From Streptomyces natalensis ATCC 27448 (GTDB lineage: Bacteria; Actinomycetota; Actinomycetes; Streptomycetales; Streptomycetaceae), in NCBI RefSeq assembly GCF_000935125.1, contig NZ_JRKI01000018.1, forward strand, positions 248,001 to 312,000: a stretch of DNA of 64,000 nucleotides, written 5' to 3'. This document shows positions 51,407-60,496 of this stretch, piece after piece. Made by a program: the position numbers and the translations under genes. Position 1 is the first letter of the stretch; every line of letters begins with the position of its first letter. The notes beneath the pieces are model-generated. The model did not search any database and was not told where the DNA came from. It saw only the letters and a list, made by a program, of their open reading frames with translations.

Positions 51407-52063
51407 TCACTGCCCCGCGACGACCAGGCCCGCCTCGTAGGCGAAGACGGCCGCCTGGGTACGGTCGCGCAGACCGAGCTTCACCAGAATGCGGCTGACA
51501 TGGGTCTTGACCGTCTGTTCCGCGATGACCAGCCGGTCGGCCAGTTCCGCGTTGGACAGGCCCTGGGCTATCAGGCGCAGCACCTCGGTCTCCCGCTCGC
51601 TGAGGTCCGCGACCCGCTCGCTGCGCAGCCGGGGCGTGTGCATCCGGGAGAACTCCTCGATCAGCCGCTTGGTGACCGTCGGGGCGAGCAGCGCGCCGCC
51701 CCGGGCGACGGTCCGTACCGCATCCGCGAGCTGATGGGCCGACGAGTCCTTGAGGAGGAAGCCGCTCGCGCCCACGCGCAGCGCCTCGTAGACGTACTCG
51801 TCCGAATCGAAGGTCGTGAGAATGATGATCTTGACGTCGGGGGTGGCCTCGGTGATCCGGAGGGTGGCCTCCAGACCGTTGAGCACCGGCATCCGCACAT
51901 CCATCAGCACGATGTCCACAGCGAGCTCCCCGACCTGACGGACGGCGTCCTCGCCGTTGACCGCCTCGCCCACCACATCGATGTCCGGCTGGGCGTTGAG
52001 CAGGATGCCGAAGCTCTCCCGGATCATGGTCTGGTCGTCGGCGACCAGGACGCGGATCGTCAT
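51407..52063 (-). CDS. NarL/FixJ-type response regulator
   Basis: The 218-residue protein has a receiver domain (VLVADDQTMIRESF, phospho-Asp in DIVLMDVRMPVLNG, Lys in GFLLKDSSA) and a LuxR-type HTH (LSERETEVLRLIAQGLSNAE, VKTHVSRILVKLGLRDR). Its ATG overlaps the kinase stop (ATGA), so the pair is coupled. A similar pair, AbsA1/A2, lies inside the CDA cluster. This system may tune the cluster or be a neighbour. Confidence 0.92.
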   Translation of the reverse strand: MTIRVLVADDQTMIRESFGILLNAQPDIDVVGEAVNGEDAVRQVGELAVDIVLMDVRMPVLNGLEATLRITEATPDVKIIILTTFDSDEYVYEALRVGASGFLLKDSSAHQLADAVRTVARGGALLAPTVTKRLIEEFSRMHTPRLRSERVADLSERETEVLRLIAQGLSNAELADRLVIAEQTVKTHVSRILVKLGLRDRTQAAVFAYEAGLVVAGQ

Positions 52064-53385
52064 ATCCCCTCCCCGTCGTTCGTGGGCAGCCACGCCGTCA
52101 CTTCGTACCAGCCGTCTTCGCGCGGCCCGGCCCGCAGGGTGCCGCCCAGTGTGGAAGCCCGCTCCCGCATGCCCAGCACACCGTGCCCCCTGCCCGCCTG
52201 CGGCCGCGCCCCGGTCGCCGGGCTGTTGGCCACGCGGATGCGGATGCCGGTCCGTTCGTAGGATAGCTGGAAGTCGACCCGGCACCCGGGGGCATGGCGC
52301 AGGGCGTTGCTCAGCGCCTCCTGGATGATCCGGAACGCCGACAGCTCCACGCGCTGCGGCAGCGGCCGCGCGGTGCCCTCGACCGTGGACTCGACGTGCA
52401 GACCGGCGGCCCGCACGTTGTCCACCAGCTCCTCGACGTTCTCCAGCGTGGGCTGCGGCGTGAACCGGCCCTCCGCGGGCTGGTCGTCCGACCGCAGCAT
52501 GCCCAGAATGTGCCGCATCTCGGTCAGGGCCGCCAGGGCGTTCCCCCGGATGCTGGCGAAACTCTCGCTGAGTTCCTCGGGCGGATCCGCCACCCGGTAC
52601 GGTGCCGCCTCCGCCTGCACGGCGATCACCGACATATGGTGCGCGACGACATCGTGGAGCTCGCGGGCTATTCGGGTGCGCTCCTCCAGCAGCGCCCGGC
52701 GGGTCCGTTCGAACTCTGTGAGCACCTCCTGCTCCCGCAGCCGGTCCTCGGCCTCGGTGCGCCCGCGGATGACCGCGAGGACCGCCAGCCCGAACGCGGA
52801 GAGCAGGGCGAGCAGCAGCAGATCGTTGGCATCGGCCACCGGAGAGGCCAGCACCGTCAACAGCCCGCCGGTCAGGACCGTCAGCGCCCACTGGGTCAGG
52901 TACACCCGCGGCCGGGCCCGCCAGGCGACGAGCAGCGTGACGGTCAGATGCGCGATCAGCCCCGTCTCGGTCCACGGCCACGGCACACCGGCCGGGGCGG
53001 CCGAGCCCATCGCGGCCAGCCCGATCCCGTACGGCAGCACCGCCGTCAGCGACAGCCACCAGGCCGCCACGGGCCACACCGGAGCCAGCACCACCGGCAG
53101 CGACTGGGCGCAGGCCAGGGCCGCGGCGCCGGCCCACACCAGATCCAGCCGGTCGGAGACGGCCAGGGCGTTGGGCACCGCCAGGTCCGTTGCGAAGAAC
53201 ACGGCCAACACCATCGGCAGCTTCCGCAGTACGCGGTTCTTCACCCGGGGCAGAAGCCGCGGGGCGCGGGTGGAGAAGGCGAACAGCTCATGACGCAGCG
53301 CCCGCAGCGCCGCCACGGAAAAGGGCCGTCCGCCGCCGCTTTGCCGGGGCGACCGCCGCGGCGGGCTCTCGGTTTCCTGTATCAC
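52060..53385 (-). CDS. Sensor histidine kinase (NarL-partner type)
   Basis: The 441-residue membrane kinase has five or so hydrophobic helices (residues 55-205), a coiled linker, the HisKA_3 phosphorylation motif RTRIARELHDVVAHHMSVIAV and an HATPase with IIQEALSNALRHAP and GRGHGVLGMRERASTLGG. Short loops leave no large sensory domain. Probably senses a membrane signal or the product itself. The start may be later than 53385, since the first 30 residues are low-complexity. Confidence 0.9.
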   Translation of the reverse strand: MIQETESPPRRSPRQSGGGRPFSVAALRALRHELFAFSTRAPRLLPRVKNRVLRKLPMVLAVFFATDLAVPNALAVSDRLDLVWAGAAALACAQSLPVVLAPVWPVAAWWLSLTAVLPYGIGLAAMGSAAPAGVPWPWTETGLIAHLTVTLLVAWRARPRVYLTQWALTVLTGGLLTVLASPVADANDLLLLALLSAFGLAVLAVIRGRTEAEDRLREQEVLTEFERTRRALLEERTRIARELHDVVAHHMSVIAVQAEAAPYRVADPPEELSESFASIRGNALAALTEMRHILGMLRSDDQPAEGRFTPQPTLENVEELVDNVRAAGLHVESTVEGTARPLPQRVELSAFRIIQEALSNALRHAPGCRVDFQLSYERTGIRIRVANSPATGARPQAGRGHGVLGMRERASTLGGTLRAGPREDGWYEVTAWLPTNDGEGI

Positions 53386-53447
53386 CGGCCCATCCTACGA
53401 AGGCCCGCCGCCGCCCGGTCCGTGCGGCGGCCCGCCCGCTAAAGGGG

Positions 53448-53480
53448 CGATAGTCCCCCGATAAGGCCGCCCTCTAGCGT
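53448..53480 (+). promoter_or_regulatory. SARP-type operator-promoter upstream of the DUF6875-like gene
   Basis: CGATAG (53448-53453) and CGATAA (53459-53464) are 11 bp apart, and TAGCGT starts at 53475, 16 bp after the second box starts. It is 197 bp upstream of the first gene; a degenerate second copy lies closer. Confidence 0.78.
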
Positions 53481-53612
53481 CCACCCGGCGAAGCGTGACG
53501 TCAGCACGGATTCCTGCGGTCCGACGCGTCCGGCCGGTACGCGGCGCCCGCCGGCCGCCACCGGTCCTCGCCCTGCCGCATCGCCGGGCAGCTAATTTCT
53601 CATTCGCGAGAT

Positions 53613-53645
53613 CGATACGCCGGGGATTTCCCGCCGGTGTAGCGA
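53613..53645 (+). promoter_or_regulatory. Possible second, degenerate SARP-type site
   Basis: CGATAC (53613-53618), GGATTT (53624-53629) and a -10-like TAGCGA (53640-53645) keep the exact 11-bp and 16-bp geometry of the other sites, although the second box is poor. It is 32 bp before ATG 53677. Confidence 0.4.
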
Positions 53646-53676
53646 ATTCGCCGGGCACAGAGAGAGGTGGGGATGT

Positions 53677-54348
53677 ATGCATCTCACCCAAGACGATCCG
53701 TCGGACGTGGTCGTGCAGTCGGACGGGCCGGGTGACACGCACATCCTTAACGAAACAGCGCACTGGCTCCGGTCGTTTCTCACCCGGACGCATCCCGATC
53801 TCGGGCGCAAGGGCGCGGTGTGCCCTTTCATGGAACAGTCCTTGAAAATGGGCCGGACCGCGCTCAGTTCCGTGGATGTGAGCGGGCCGCGGGGCACCGC
53901 GCGGCTGGCGGCCACCGCCCGTTCCGCCCTGGCGCGGCTCGGCGACCGCAGCGCGCCCGACAGCGTGTACAACGCCTTCGTCATGGTCCCGGTGAACGCC
54001 TCCGCCGAGGAGCGCCGCGAACGGGTCCTGGAGGTCCAGCAGGAACTGAAGGCGGAGGCCGTCGCGGCCGGGAAGATGGTGGGGGAGTTCTTCCCCGGCC
54101 ATCCGATGCAGGGAATTCACAGCGACACCTTCCGGCCGCTGGTCAGTCCGCACCCGGTGCTCGCCGTGCGGGCCATGGTGGTCACGGACATTCTCTTTCT
54201 GACCTTCCCCGCGATTCCGGCCGCCGAGCGGCTTTCCTATCTCACGGTGTGGCACGGTCTGTTCGGCGAGGGGACCGCCGGTCCCTGGGGCCAGATATAC
54301 GAGAAGGCTCGCGCCGAAGCGGAAAGGGAAGTGCGTGAATACGCTTGA
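53677..54348 (+). CDS. DUF6875-like protein, unknown function
   Basis: The 223-residue protein resembles proteins carrying the DUF6875 label, which have a conserved GAVCPFMEQSL start and a histidine-containing segment (PGHPMQGIHSDTFRPL); I see no known catalytic motif. YqcI/YcgG-like heme-oxidase proteins share a similar Cys-Pro-Phe start, so a distant relation is possible. Start ATG 53677 has GAGAGGTGG upstream. It overlaps the methyltransferase gene by 14 bp and sits behind one clear and one weak SARP-type site, so it is a pathway gene. Role unknown. Confidence 0.55.
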   Translation: MHLTQDDPSDVVVQSDGPGDTHILNETAHWLRSFLTRTHPDLGRKGAVCPFMEQSLKMGRTALSSVDVSGPRGTARLAATARSALARLGDRSAPDSVYNAFVMVPVNASAEERRERVLEVQQELKAEAVAAGKMVGEFFPGHPMQGIHSDTFRPLVSPHPVLAVRAMVVTDILFLTFPAIPAAERLSYLTVWHGLFGEGTAGPWGQIYEKARAEAEREVREYA

Positions 54349-55333
54349 TGAGGAACGCCGCCGGCTCACCGAGATGTTCGACATCGCGCCGAGCCGGGTG
54401 CTGTACGCCGTCTCCGTACTCGGCGTCGCCGATCGCGTGCCGCCCGGCGGCAGCACCGTGGAGCGGATCGCCGCCGCCGTCGGCACCGACGCGCAGCGCC
54501 TGGGGCGCCTGGTGCGGGCCGCGGAAACACTGGGCATCTTCCGCGTCGACGCGGCGGGCACGGTCCGGCTCACCCCGGCCGGCACGCTGCTGCGCTCGGA
54601 CCAGCCCGGCAGCCTGCGCGCCGAGTTCTCCGACAACGCACTGTTCACGGCGTGGGGCCCGTTCGCCGAGACGGTACGCGGCGGGGCGCCCAGCTACGAC
54701 CTGGCCAACGGCACCAGCATCTTCGCCGGTATGAGCGGCGACCCCGGCGCGCTCGTCACGTTCCATGACCACATGCGGATGCGCGCCCAGCAGCTGTACC
54801 GCTCCCTGCTGCCCTTCCTGCTGAAGCGCTGCGCCGAGGACGTCGTCGATCTGGCGGGCGGTACCGGCGGGCTCAGCGAACTCCTCCTGGAGGGCGATGC
54901 CGCAGTCCGCGTCACGCTCACCGACCTGCCCGAAGTGATCGCCCTCGTCCCGCCGGACATGCTGCGCCGCTATGGCGACCGGTTCTCGGCCGAGCCCGGC
55001 GATATGCGGGCGGGAATTCCCCGGGGATACGGCACCTATCTGCTGGGCAGTGTGCTGCACGACTGGGCCGACGACCAGGCCGCGGAGATTCTGCGGCGTT
55101 GTGCGGACGGCATGGTTCCGGGCAGCGAACTCATTCTGCTGGAAAGGGTGCTGGCCGAATCCGGCCCGGACCCGCGCCGTATGGGCGACATGTGGATGAT
55201 GGCGATGACCGGCGGCCGGGAACGGACCCGGCAGGAATGGGCCGAACTGGCGGGCCCCGCCGGGCTGACGCTGCGGCATGTGCACCACGGAGCCGGCGAG
55301 ATCTCGGCGGTGGTACTGGGCCGCAGCGGCTGA
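54335..55333 (+). CDS. SAM-dependent O-methyltransferase-like protein
   Basis: The 332-residue protein has an N-terminal winged-helix dimerisation domain (VLYAVSVLGVADRVPPGG) and a Rossmann methyltransferase domain with the SAM motif VVDLAGGTGGLSELLLEG, then YGTYLLGSVLHDWADDQAAEIL. This is the plant-type O-methyltransferase family, also seen in polyketide and indole pathways. Start GTG 54335 overlaps the preceding gene, with GGAAG upstream. It probably methylates a hydroxyl or N-hydroxyl of the product or of an intermediate. Confidence 0.85.
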   Translation: MNTLDEERRRLTEMFDIAPSRVLYAVSVLGVADRVPPGGSTVERIAAAVGTDAQRLGRLVRAAETLGIFRVDAAGTVRLTPAGTLLRSDQPGSLRAEFSDNALFTAWGPFAETVRGGAPSYDLANGTSIFAGMSGDPGALVTFHDHMRMRAQQLYRSLLPFLLKRCAEDVVDLAGGTGGLSELLLEGDAAVRVTLTDLPEVIALVPPDMLRRYGDRFSAEPGDMRAGIPRGYGTYLLGSVLHDWADDQAAEILRRCADGMVPGSELILLERVLAESGPDPRRMGDMWMMAMTGGRERTRQEWAELAGPAGLTLRHVHHGAGEISAVVLGRSG

Positions 55334-55540
55334 TCCGTCGTACCTGGTGCCGATTACCGGGGAGCCGGTCATACCTGAGAGCTACATGCACAGTTGGCGC
55401 TGGGGTGTGACGATTTCCCGGGTGGCAAAACCTAGCCTTCTTTTCCGTTGAGTGAATAACTGGAAAGGAACGGCTGTCGATGCGCGCTCGTATTCGGGAA
55501 AGTCGTGGGCTGCCGGCGGCCGTTGCCCCGGAGGTCTCCC

Positions 55541-56812
55541 ATGGCTGATGTACGCCTCCTGCCCCCCGCCGAACCCCGTACGGCGCCGATATCCGGCGGC
55601 GTGCCCGCCGGCCCCCGGGTCGCGGGCCGGCTGCACGCCCTGGTGCTCCGCATCGACGCGGCGACCCCGGCCGGCCGCGACCGGGCGATCGATGTGCTGC
55701 GCGCCCTGTCCACCCTCGGCGTGGTGCTCGGCCACTGGCTGGTGACCGCGGTGACGCTGCGCGCCGACGGCCATCTGATGAACGAGAGCCCGCTGGGTCA
55801 TCTGCCCGCGCTGACACCGCTGTCCTGGGTGCTCCAGCCGCTGGCCATCTTCTTCTTCGTCGGCGGCCGGGTCGCGGCCCGGAGCTACCCCACCGGGCAC
55901 TACCGCCCCTGGCTGGCCAAGCGGATGCGCCGACTGCTGCGGCCGGTGGGCACGCTGCTGTCCTTGTGGATCCTGGTGGTGCTCGGCCTCGCCGCCGCCG
56001 GTGTCGCCCACGAGACCATCAGCACGCTGTTCAACCTGGTGCTCTCGCCCCTGTGGTTCCTGCTGGTCTTCCTCGTACTGACCGCGCTGACCCCGCTCGT
56101 ACGGCGGGCGCCGGGGCGGATCGCCGTGGTGGCCTGCGCCGTCGTCGCCGTGCTGGACGCGGCGCACTTCGCCGGCGGCGGCGCCGACTGGATAGAGACC
56201 GTCCGCAACGTCAATGTCCTCGCGGGCTGGCTGGTGCCGTACTGCCTGGGCGCGGTGTGGGCGGCCGGCGGCTTCGCCCGCCGCCGGCCCGCGGCCCTCC
56301 TGCTCGGCGGCGGGGTCGCGGCCACCGCCGCACTGATCGTGTGGGGCGGCTACCCCGCGAGCATGGTCGGCGTCAACGGCGCCGCCATGTCGAACCTCAA
56401 CCCGCTCTCGCTCGCCGCCGTGACCTTCGGCCTCGCCCAGTGCGGTGCGGCCCTCCTGCTGTGCGGCCCGCTGCGCCGTCTCGTCGGACAGCCCCGGTCC
56501 GCGGTCCGCCCCGCGCAGGACCGTCAACTCCGTGGCACACCCGGCCAGTTCGCCTGGGCCGCGGTGGCCCTGATGAACACCTCCGTGATCACGGTCTTCC
56601 TCTGGCACCAGACGGCGATGATCTCGGTGACCGCGCTCGCCCTGGGGCTCGACGGCCCGCTCTTCGGCCTGCACACCGCGCCCGACACCCTGGCCTGGGT
56701 CCCCGTACGCCTCCTGTGGATGGCGGTGTTCGCCCTGCTGCTGGTGGGGCTGTGCCGGGCCTTCGGCCGCGTGGAGCACGACGCGCGAAGCGGGCGGGCC
56801 ACGGTGGCCTGA
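55541..56812 (+). CDS. Membrane acyltransferase (acyltransferase 3 type)
   Basis: The 423-residue protein has about ten hydrophobic helices and the acyltransferase-3 hallmarks: RAIDVLRALSTLGVVLGHWL (Arg and His of the active site), FFVGGRVAARSY and KRMRRLLRP. Such proteins transfer acyl groups across or at the membrane. Start ATG 55541 has CGGAGG 7 nt upstream. It lies 208 bp after the methyltransferase gene on the same strand. It could acylate the peptide as a protective group that the secreted amidase at 60497-62158 later removes. Confidence 0.75.
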   Translation: MADVRLLPPAEPRTAPISGGVPAGPRVAGRLHALVLRIDAATPAGRDRAIDVLRALSTLGVVLGHWLVTAVTLRADGHLMNESPLGHLPALTPLSWVLQPLAIFFFVGGRVAARSYPTGHYRPWLAKRMRRLLRPVGTLLSLWILVVLGLAAAGVAHETISTLFNLVLSPLWFLLVFLVLTALTPLVRRAPGRIAVVACAVVAVLDAAHFAGGGADWIETVRNVNVLAGWLVPYCLGAVWAAGGFARRRPAALLLGGGVAATAALIVWGGYPASMVGVNGAAMSNLNPLSLAAVTFGLAQCGAALLLCGPLRRLVGQPRSAVRPAQDRQLRGTPGQFAWAAVALMNTSVITVFLWHQTAMISVTALALGLDGPLFGLHTAPDTLAWVPVRLLWMAVFALLLVGLCRAFGRVEHDARSGRATVA

Positions 56813-56868
56813 ACGACCCGCACCGCAGCGCACGGACCCACACCGCAGCACAGAGACCCGTACCACGG

Positions 56869-56909
56869 CATACGGCCGGCCCGGCAGCAACTGCCGGGCC
56901 GGCCGTATG
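56869..56909. terminator. Bidirectional terminator hairpin
   Basis: A perfect 19-bp stem with arms at 56869-56887 and 56891-56909, starting CATACGGCC and ending GGCCGTATG around a CAA loop, lies between the convergent acyltransferase and ABC permease genes. Confidence 0.92.
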
Positions 56910-56950
56910 TTCCGTATGCCGTATTCCCTGCGCCCTGTACCGCGTCCGCC

Positions 56951-59467
56951 TCAGGACCGCCGGCTGACGCCCTCCACCGGACGCACCCGCAGCAGCAGCC
57001 GCAGCGGGATCCCGGTGGCCAGCAGGCTCATGGCGACCGTGGCCGCCGCCACCACGAGCAGCAACTGCGGTGGCAGATACGGCAGTGCGGCCCCGGTACT
57101 GTCCGCGACCAGCGGGGTCAGGGTGACCAGCGCGATCGTCATGCCGACGCCCAGCCCGGTCAGCGCCACCGTCAGCGCCTCCAGCCGGACGATCCGGCAC
57201 ACCGTACGGACACCGGTGCCGATCAGCCGCAGCATCGAGACCTCCCGCAACTGCTCGAAGGTGACCATCGCCAGGGTGTTGGCGGCGGTGATGCCCGCGA
57301 AGCCGGCGATCATGCTCAACGCCATGATCTGGAGCCAGGCGAACGGTTCGCCCCCCGTATCGCGGGCCTGCGCGGCCGCCGCCTCGGAACGCACCGCGGC
57401 ACCCGGCCAGGCACCGGCGACGGTCCGCAGCTCACGGTCGACCCGAGCGAGCCCGTGTGCCGAGTCCGCGCGGACCAGGACGCGGTCGTCGAGCTGACGA
57501 GTCAGATGGCCGCTGACGGTGGCCCGCGGCAGCAGCACCTCGCCCACACCGGTGCCCCGGTCGTACGTCGCCGCCACCACCGGCCGTACGACGGTGCCGT
57601 CACCGAGCCACAGCGTGATCCGCCGCCCCACCCCGGTCCCGGCCCGGTCGGCGAGCCGCCGGTCGACCGCCACCGTGCCGCCCCCCGGGCCCCCGGACCG
57701 GACGTCGGCCAGCGAACCGGCGCGGACATGCGGATCGAGGTTCTGCGCCAGCGCCGCGCCGGTGCCGGAGAAGGCGCGGCCCGAGACGGTGCCGTCACCG
57801 GGCTTCGCACCGGCGCCGCCCGGCCCGGCCAGCAGCCCCACCTCGGTCACCCCCGTCGCGGCCCGCACACCCGGCAGCGCGGCGACCTCGTCGGCCACCC
57901 GGCCGGGCAGCCCGCCCGGCGCCTCCAGGACGCGGTCCGCGGTGAGCGCCGCCGCGCTCTGTACCCGGGTCTCATGCGTCAGCGTCGTCTGCTGGCCGAT
58001 CTTGGTCACGCCGAAGGCCACCACCAGCGCCACCGGCACGATCGCCGAGGACAGCCGCCGCGCCCTGGCCCGGCCGTTGAACGTCGCCAACTCCCCGGTG
58101 GCGCCCAGGAGCCGCATCGGCAGGCCCAGGACCTCGGTGGCGGCACGGGCGAGCAACGGGCCGAGCAGGGACACCGAGACCAGGAACACCAGCAGGACGA
58201 ACGGCGCCGCCTTGTCGGCCGTCGCGCCGCCCGCGGCCAGCACCTTGACGGCCATCGTCACCCCGCCGGCCAGCGCCCCCAGCCCCAGCAGCAGCCGGAC
58301 GGGGCCGATGCCGCGGCGGGGCAGCACCGACTCGCTCAGCGCCTCGGCCGGACGGCTGCGGGCGGCACGGTAGGAGGCGATCAGGCTGCCGGGCACGGCG
58401 GCCAGCAGACCGGTGACGGCGGCCGCGGCGATGGGCAGCGGGCTGAACGCCAGCTCCGTGCCCGGCGGCAGCAGATGCCGGGTATGCATGGCGTCGAAGA
58501 TCAGCCGGGCCAGCAGATAGCCTGGCGCGCTGCCGGCCGCCACCGCCAGCACGGCCACCAGCGTGGCCTCGACGGCGGCCATCCGCCGGATATGGCCCGG
58601 CCGCGCCCCGATACCCCGTAGCAGCGCGGTCTCCCGCTGGCGCTGCGAGATCGACAGGGACATGGTGTTGGCCACCACGAACACCGAGACGTAGATGCTC
58701 AGTCCGCCCATGGCACCGAACATGGCGACGGTGTTCTCCTGGGCCTGGCCGAAGCCCGGGTTCTCCACCTCCGCGCGGGCGGGGCCGGTGAACACCTTCG
58801 CGGCACCGGCCACCGCGCCTACCCGCTGGGCGAGTTGGGCGGTGCCCACCCCCTTCTCGGGGAACACCGCAATCGCATCGGCCTTGCCGGGATGGCCGGA
58901 CAGCCGCCCGGCCTGGGCGTCGTCGAACCAGGCGCCCGTAGTGCGCGTGCCGACGACGCCGGCGAGCCGGAACGAGGCGGTCCCGGCCGGGCCGGTCAGG
59001 GTCACGGTGTCGCCCCGGGTCACCCCCAGCGAGTTGGCCGTCCGGGCGTCCAGCACGGTCTGCCCGGGGCGCGGCGTCACGGTGCCGGACCCGGTCGCCT
59101 CCAGCCGCGCCGAGGAGGCCGGCCGGCCGTCCAGGGTGGTCGCCGGGTGGCCCGCGGCGCGGACGGTGACCGGGAAGACCGAATCGGCGACCGCGCCCGA
59201 CACCTGCGGCAGCGCCGCCAGCCGGGTGGCCAGACGGGTGCCGAGGCGGGCCCGGTCCGGGAGTTGCTGCCCGTCCACGAACTGGTCGGCGGCGACGATC
59301 ACCGGCGCCGAGCGGTAACGCACCGGCTGCTGTTTCGCGCTCGCCGCGGCCAGCAGCAGCGTGCCGCTCGAAATGATCACCACGGCGCCGAAGAGCAGCG
59401 CGACGAAGGTGCCGAGGAAGGCGGAAGGGCGGGAACGGATCTGGGCGAAGGCGAGGTGAACGGTCAT
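56951..59467 (-). CDS. FtsX/MacB-type ABC transporter permease
   Basis: The 838-residue membrane protein has the duplicated FtsX layout: an N-terminal helix (FLGTFVALLFGAVVIISSG), a large periplasmic-type domain (about residues 40-240), three helices with IYVSVFVVANTMSLSISQRQ, a central linker and a second copy near the C-terminus (GFAGITAANTLAMVTFEQLR). It overlaps the ATPase gene by 4 nt. This exporter class moves peptides, lipids or antibiotics and often gives self-resistance. It ends near a strong terminator. Confidence 0.9.
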   Translation of the reverse strand: MTVHLAFAQIRSRPSAFLGTFVALLFGAVVIISSGTLLLAAASAKQQPVRYRSAPVIVAADQFVDGQQLPDRARLGTRLATRLAALPQVSGAVADSVFPVTVRAAGHPATTLDGRPASSARLEATGSGTVTPRPGQTVLDARTANSLGVTRGDTVTLTGPAGTASFRLAGVVGTRTTGAWFDDAQAGRLSGHPGKADAIAVFPEKGVGTAQLAQRVGAVAGAAKVFTGPARAEVENPGFGQAQENTVAMFGAMGGLSIYVSVFVVANTMSLSISQRQRETALLRGIGARPGHIRRMAAVEATLVAVLAVAAGSAPGYLLARLIFDAMHTRHLLPPGTELAFSPLPIAAAAVTGLLAAVPGSLIASYRAARSRPAEALSESVLPRRGIGPVRLLLGLGALAGGVTMAVKVLAAGGATADKAAPFVLLVFLVSVSLLGPLLARAATEVLGLPMRLLGATGELATFNGRARARRLSSAIVPVALVVAFGVTKIGQQTTLTHETRVQSAAALTADRVLEAPGGLPGRVADEVAALPGVRAATGVTEVGLLAGPGGAGAKPGDGTVSGRAFSGTGAALAQNLDPHVRAGSLADVRSGGPGGGTVAVDRRLADRAGTGVGRRITLWLGDGTVVRPVVAATYDRGTGVGEVLLPRATVSGHLTRQLDDRVLVRADSAHGLARVDRELRTVAGAWPGAAVRSEAAAAQARDTGGEPFAWLQIMALSMIAGFAGITAANTLAMVTFEQLREVSMLRLIGTGVRTVCRIVRLEALTVALTGLGVGMTIALVTLTPLVADSTGAALPYLPPQLLLVVAAATVAMSLLATGIPLRLLLRVRPVEGVSRRS

Positions 59468-60354
59468 CCCCGGCCCCGCATCCCGGGCGTCGCCGACTGG
59501 GGACGGTCGGTGGCCGAGGTCAGCACCCGCATCCGGGCCGAGATCTCCTCCGGGTCGCCCAGCATCAGTTCGTCGGAGACCTCTCCGTCGACGAGGAAGA
59601 CCACCCGGTCCGCCCAGGCGGCGGCGCTGGGTTCATGGGTGACCATGACGACGGTCGCGCCCAGGTTGTCCACCGCCTCCCGCAGCAGGGTGAGGACCGC
59701 GGCGGCCGTGGCGGTGTCGAGCGCCCCGGTGGGCTCGTCGGCGAAGATCACGTCCGGTTCGGTGATCAGGGCGCGGGCGATGGCCACCCGCTGCTGCTGG
59801 CCGCCGGAGAGCTCGCCCGGCCGGTGCCGCGCCCGGTCGGGCAGTCCGACCCGGGCGAGCATCTGCTCGATCCGGTCCCGGTCGACCGGCCGGCCCGCCA
59901 GCTTCAGCGGCAGCCGGACGTTCTGATAGACGTTCAGCGCGGGCAGCAGGTTGAAGTGCTGGAAGACGAAGCCCAGCCGGGCCAGCCGCAGATCGCTGAG
60001 CCTGCTCTCGCGCAGCTTCGTCAGATCGGTCGCACCGAGCAGCACCGAGCCCGAGGTCGGCCGGTCGAGCCCCGCGGCGCATTGCAGAAACGTGCTCTTG
60101 CCGGACCCGGACGGGCCCATCACCGCGGTGAAACTGGCGCGCGGCAGACCGATGCTCACCCCGCGCAGCGCATGCACCGCGCCGTTCCCGCGCCCGTAGC
60201 GCTTGTGCACCTCCCGCAGCGTCACCGCGGCCTCCACCGGGGGAAACCCGGGCACCGGCACCGGCGGCCGGTCCTCGGGCCGTACGCCGGGGAACAGGGG
60301 ACTCTCCTCACCTGCGGCCCGACCGGAGTTCGGCTGCCGAGACCGACCCAACAT
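59464..60354 (-). CDS. MacB-type ABC transporter ATP-binding protein
   Basis: The 296-residue ATPase has Walker A VMGPSGSGKSTFLQ, signature LSGGQQQRVAIARAL, Walker B VIFADEPTGALD and switch His MVTHEPSAAAWAD. An N-terminal extension of about 35 residues precedes VTLREVHKRYGRG. ATG 60354 has GGGAGG 7 nt upstream, so longer frames reaching 60474 are not used. It pairs with the FtsX-type permease. Confidence 0.93.
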   Translation of the reverse strand: MLGRSRQPNSGRAAGEESPLFPGVRPEDRPPVPVPGFPPVEAAVTLREVHKRYGRGNGAVHALRGVSIGLPRASFTAVMGPSGSGKSTFLQCAAGLDRPTSGSVLLGATDLTKLRESRLSDLRLARLGFVFQHFNLLPALNVYQNVRLPLKLAGRPVDRDRIEQMLARVGLPDRARHRPGELSGGQQQRVAIARALITEPDVIFADEPTGALDTATAAAVLTLLREAVDNLGATVVMVTHEPSAAAWADRVVFLVDGEVSDELMLGDPEEISARMRVLTSATDRPQSATPGMRGRG

Positions 60355-60496
60355 GAAGATCCTCCCTGAGGACTGTGCGACCCCGCGCAGACGGAGGAGC
60401 GCGGGGTTCCGGAGTGTCGAAACGAGCTTAGACGGTGCAAACCGCCAGGAGTTGGAGGTGTCCCCGTGCAGCAACGGGACACCCCCAACCCGTCAC

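Noticed and set aside
55385..55430. CGATTT followed by TAGCCT as another SARP-type site before the acyltransferase gene
   Set aside because: No second box at 11-bp period and the distance to the -10-like hexamer does not fit the 16-bp rule.
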